Assembly (NCBI GenBank): GCA_945892985.1
Contig: CAMDDU010000064.1
Span: 1-18,968, forward strand
Source: CAITSH01 sp945892985
GTDB lineage: Bacteria; Pseudomonadota; Gammaproteobacteria; Burkholderiales; SG8-39
Length of the DNA stretch: 18,968 nt
Direction: 5' to 3'
Made by a program: the position numbers and the translations under genes. The notes beneath the pieces were generated by a model. It had not been told where the DNA came from, made no database searches, and saw nothing but the letters and a program-made list of their open reading frames with translations. Below are positions 14,152 through 18,968 of the stretch, one piece after another (position 1 is the stretch's first letter; the number at the start of each line of letters is the position of its first letter).

Positions 14152-15603
14152 ATGAGCGCACACATCTCCAACGTCCGCCCCAAATCCGACAAGGTGCTGG
14201 TGGACATCGCCAACTACGCCACCAAAGCCAAGATCAGTAGCAAGGAGGCCTACAACACCGCCCGCCTGTGCCTGATGGACACGCTAGGTTGCGGCTTTGA
14301 GGCGCTTGAATACCCGGCCTGCACCAAGCTGATGGGGCCTATCGTGCCGGGCACCGTGGTTCCCAACGGCGCCAAGGTGCCGGGCACCCAGTTCCAGCTC
14401 GATCCGGTGCAGGCCGCCTTCAACATCGGCACCATGATCCGCTGGCTCGACTTCAACGACACCTGGCTTGCCGCAGAATGGGGCCACCCTTCGGACAACC
14501 TTGGCGGCATCCTCGCCATGGCCGACTGGCTGTCGCGCAACGCCGTCGCCGCCGGCAAAAAACCGCTGCTCATGAAGGATGTGCTCACCGGCATGATCAA
14601 GGCGCACGAGATCCAGGGCTGCCTCGCGCTTGAGAACAGCTTCAACAAGGTCGGCCTCGACCATGTGGTGCTGGTCAAGGTGGCATCGACCGCCGTGGTG
14701 TCCGACATGCTGGGCCTGTCTTACGACGAAGTCATCAATGCGCTGTCGCTCGCCTGGGTGGACGGCCAAAGCCTGCGCACCTACCGCCACTCACCCAACA
14801 CCGGCTCGCGCAAGTCCTGGGCGGCGGGCGATGCCACCAGCCGTGCCGTGCGCCTCGCCCTTATCGCCAAGACCGGTGAAATGGGCTACCCCTCCGTGCT
14901 CAGCGCAAAGGGCTGGGGCTTTTACGACGTGTTGTTCAAGGGCCAGGAATTCAAATTCCAGCGCCCCTACGGCTCTTACGTCATGGAAAACGTGTTGTTC
15001 AAGATATCCTTTCCGGCCGAATTCCACTCGCAGACAGCGGTCGAGTGCGCCATGACACTGCACGCCGAGCTCAAGAAACTCGGTCGTTCGGTCGATGACA
15101 TCAAGAAGATCACCATCCGCACCCATGAGGCCGCCATCCGCATCATCGACAAGAAGGGTCCGCTCAATAATCCGGCCGACCGCGACCACTGCATCCAGTA
15201 CATGGTGGCGGTGCCGCTGATCCATGGCCGCCTCACCGCTTCGGACTACGAGGACAACATCGCATCAGACAAGCGCATCGACGTGCTGCGCGACAAGATG
15301 GTCTGCGTGGAAGACAAGCTGTTCACCAAGGACTACCACGACCCGGCAAAACGCTCCATCGCCAACGCACTTACCGTGGAATTCAAGGACGGCAAAAAAC
15401 TCAAGGAAGTGGTGTGCGAGTATCCCATCGGCCACCGTCGCCGCCGCAAGGAAGGTATCCCGGTGCTCGAGGCGAAGTTCGCAACCAACCTGGCGCGCCG
15501 CTTCCCGGTCAAGCAGCAAAAAGCCATCATCGCGCTGTGCCAGAACCAGGCCAAGCTCGAAGCCATGCCGGTGAACGAGTTCGTCGACCTCTTCGTCATC
15601 TGA
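14152..15603 (+). CDS. prpD: 2-methylcitrate dehydratase (MmgE/PrpD family)
   Basis: Dehydrates 2-methylcitrate to 2-methyl-cis-aconitate, without an Fe-S cluster. The 483-residue product equals the usual PrpD length. Typical stretches are LCLMDTLGCGFEALEYPAC near residue 42, NIGTMIRWLDFNDTWLAAEWGHPSDNLGGIL at about 96-126, and WAAGDATSRAVRLALIAKTGEMGYPSVL at about 223-250. AAGG lies upstream of ATG 14152. It follows the broken small gene by 66 bases of repeat-rich spacer and is followed by two hairpins, the second a terminator. With AcnA rehydrating the product, PrpB and PrpC complete the cycle. Confidence 0.96.
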   Translation: MSAHISNVRPKSDKVLVDIANYATKAKISSKEAYNTARLCLMDTLGCGFEALEYPACTKLMGPIVPGTVVPNGAKVPGTQFQLDPVQAAFNIGTMIRWLDFNDTWLAAEWGHPSDNLGGILAMADWLSRNAVAAGKKPLLMKDVLTGMIKAHEIQGCLALENSFNKVGLDHVVLVKVASTAVVSDMLGLSYDEVINALSLAWVDGQSLRTYRHSPNTGSRKSWAAGDATSRAVRLALIAKTGEMGYPSVLSAKGWGFYDVLFKGQEFKFQRPYGSYVMENVLFKISFPAEFHSQTAVECAMTLHAELKKLGRSVDDIKKITIRTHEAAIRIIDKKGPLNNPADRDHCIQYMVAVPLIHGRLTASDYEDNIASDKRIDVLRDKMVCVEDKLFTKDYHDPAKRSIANALTVEFKDGKKLKEVVCEYPIGHRRRRKEGIPVLEAKFATNLARRFPVKQQKAIIALCQNQAKLEAMPVNEFVDLFVI

Positions 15604-15625
15604 GCGGCCGGCATAATCCGGCCGC
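15604..15625. other. GC-rich hairpin directly after the prpD stop
   Basis: GCGGCCGG (15604-15611) and CCGGCCGC (15618-15625) form a perfect eight-base stem with a six-base loop starting at the base after the stop codon. No T-run follows. It may protect the 3' end of the prp messenger or act together with the terminator eight bases further on. Confidence 0.55.
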
Positions 15626-15632
15626 AAACCGG

Positions 15633-15658
15633 TCGCGCCGTCAGGGCGGCGCGATTTT
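15633..15658 (+). terminator. Rho-independent terminator after prpD
   Basis: TCGCGCCG (15633-15640), loop TCAGGG and CGGCGCGA (15647-15654) make a perfect eight-base stem followed by TTTT. The T-run is short, so read-through into acnA is possible. It marks the end of the mdh-mch-prp transcript. Confidence 0.65.
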
Positions 15659-15683
15659 GCAGATTTCACTAAAATAGCGACCT

Positions 15684-15711
15684 CGCCCGCGCCATCCCCC
15701 CATCGCGGGCG
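15684..15711 (+). other. Hairpin in the acnA leader, close to the ribosome site
   Basis: CGCCCGCG (15684-15691) and CGCGGGCG (15704-15711) form a perfect eight-base stem with a 12-base, C-rich loop. It ends nine bases before the acnA Shine-Dalgarno AGGAG (about 15721-15725). There is no T-run, so it is not a terminator. A TAAAAT at 15670-15675 could be a -10 box that starts transcription just at this hairpin, but no -35 match is seen. A role in acnA translation or messenger stability is inference. Confidence 0.5.
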
Positions 15712-15730
15712 AATCCATCAGGAGCAAAGC

Positions 15731-18457
<2,727 letters not shown>

Positions 18458-18472
18458 GCTCGACGCAATAAC

Positions 18473-18499
18473 AGCAAGACCCGCAAGACCAGCAAGGCC
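18473..18499 (+). repeat. Three imperfect 9-base tandem repeats before the acnA terminator
   Basis: AGCAAGACC, CGCAAGACC and AGCAAGGCC follow each other without a gap. The last unit runs into the terminator stem. It is probably small replication slippage; no function is evident. Confidence 0.5.
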
Positions 18500-18526
18500 G
18501 GGCGCCACGGAGCCCGGCCTTTTTTT
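18495..18526 (+). terminator. Strong Rho-independent terminator after acnA
   Basis: AGGCCGGGC (18495-18503), an eight-base loop and GCCCGGCCT (18512-18520) form a nine-base perfect stem followed by a run of seven Ts. This is the clearest terminator in the window and closes the acnA transcript. Confidence 0.9.
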
Positions 18527-18564
18527 CGCCTACCATTCGCGGCAGACCGGGTCGCGGGCCGACC

Positions 18565-18756
18565 ATGGCCGGCGGCGGCTGGTTCGTCATTGTGGTCGGA
18601 TTGGCCTTGATGGCCGCCATCGTCCTGCTCTCTGCGCTGGTGGGGAGCGCCCTCAACGCCATCGTTCTCAGCGCGCTGTATATCTACGCCACCGAGGACA
18701 GGCTGCCACGGGCCTTCTCCGGCGCCGGCCTGCAGCAGGCCTTTATCGAAAAATAA
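18565..18756 (+). pseudogene. Short membrane-protein frame, probably the C-terminal fragment of a DUF6159-like protein
   Basis: A 63-codon frame with one long hydrophobic stretch (about residues 5-42, room for one or two membrane helices) ending ALYIYATEDRLPRAFSGAGLQQAFIEK. The tail resembles the (Y)RYAT...P..F....L..AF..K ending that I associate with multi-pass DUF6159-type proteins about 200-300 residues long. Only the tail is present; upstream lies the acnA terminator and there is no Shine-Dalgarno before ATG 18565. The simplest reading is a 5'-truncated remnant, perhaps left by a rearrangement near the IS element that follows. It could also be a genuine small membrane protein. Confidence 0.45.
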
Positions 18757-18780
18757 TCTGTCGCGCTGAGCCGGGTTGAT

Positions 18781-18815
18781 GGCTGGAAACCCGCTCCAGG
18801 CGTGCCTTTCCAGCC
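18781..18815. other. Inverted repeat between the membrane-protein fragment and the IS element
   Basis: GGCTGGAAA (18781-18789) and TTTCCAGCC (18807-18815) are perfect nine-base arms around a 17-base loop. A C-run, not a T-run, follows. It may be an old terminator or part of the target region of the adjacent IS30-type element. Confidence 0.45.
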
Positions 18816-18831
18816 CCCCCTGCGAATTAAA

Positions 18832-18968
18832 CCTCGAAGTGCAACATCCGGGCTTTAGAGGAAGGTGAGATGCCCCAGGGTGTACCTTTCTGTTTGCGAA
18901 GACGGATAGGAGCATCCCATGCGCTACAAGCATCTCACCTTTGAGCAACGCTATCACATCGAGCTGGG
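18832..18968 (+). mobile_element. IS30-family insertion sequence, left end (continues outside window)
   Basis: The transposase start at 18919 identifies the family. About 85 bases upstream lies CCTCGAAGTGCAACATCCGG (from 18833), a GAAGTGCAAC-type sequence that looks like an IS30-family terminal inverted repeat. The exact outer border and any target duplication cannot be set without the right end. Inference from family structure; the transposase reading frame is firmer than the border. Confidence 0.6.
18919..18968 (+). CDS. IS30-family transposase (5' end only)
   Basis: Sixteen complete codons are visible, reading MRYKHLTFEQRYHIEL, the characteristic IS30 transposase start (Y-x-H-L-T-x-E-x-R-x-x-I) that opens its N-terminal helix-turn-helix. 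AGGAG lies seven bases upstream of ATG 18919. The DDE catalytic domain lies outside the window, so whether the element is intact cannot be judged. Confidence 0.8.
   Translation, partial: MRYKHLTFEQRYHIEL

Noticed and set aside
15657..15675. Sigma70 promoter for acnA from TTGCAG and TAAAAT
   Set aside because: Only seven bases separate the two boxes; at the proper spacing there is no -35 match, so only the -10 is mentioned as a possibility.

Overview
The window reads as the chromosome of a GC-rich betaproteobacterium; gene order and protein character suggest the Rhodocyclales/Nitrosomonadales area, though no rRNA or other decisive marker is present. It is a dense block of central carbon metabolism with clear Shine-Dalgarno sequences, short or overlapping gene junctions and few gaps. 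It ends at the start of an IS30-type insertion sequence.

Left arm, minus strand (7251 down to 1): sdhC-sdhD-sdhA-sdhB-sdhE-gltA-sucA. These encode the complete succinate dehydrogenase, its flavinylation factor, citrate synthase and the E1 subunit of 2-oxoglutarate dehydrogenase. sucA runs off the left edge with 775 codons visible. An extended -10 promoter lies about 50 bases upstream of sdhC. Centre: a GntR/HutC-type regulator (8220-7492, minus) separates the arms. The space between its start and mdh holds a perfect 12-base palindrome, a further half-site and a near-consensus sigma70 promoter firing towards mdh.

Right arm, plus strand (8456-18457): mdh, a 60-codon remnant that looks like an internally deleted CitE-type lyase gene, mch (mesaconyl-CoA hydratase), a second, intact CitE/malyl-CoA-lyase-like gene, prpB, prpC, a small unknown gene broken by a one-base frameshift, prpD, a terminator, then acnA with its own structured leader and a strong terminator. 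Functionally, hydration of mesaconyl-CoA and cleavage of beta-methylmalyl-CoA would yield glyoxylate and propionyl-CoA. PrpC, PrpD, AcnA and PrpB would turn propionyl-CoA plus oxaloacetate into pyruvate plus succinate, and the left-arm SDH and Mdh would return succinate to oxaloacetate. The pathway reading is inference; the gene identities are mostly firm.

Right end (18527-18968): after the acnA terminator come a short membrane-protein fragment, a hairpin and the first 16 codons of an IS30-family transposase.

I found no tRNA, rRNA, CRISPR array or defence system. The points most worth a second look are the fusion of mesaconyl-CoA/malyl-CoA genes with the methylcitrate operon, the two decayed genes inside that operon, the divergent operator region and the structured mdh and acnA leaders.
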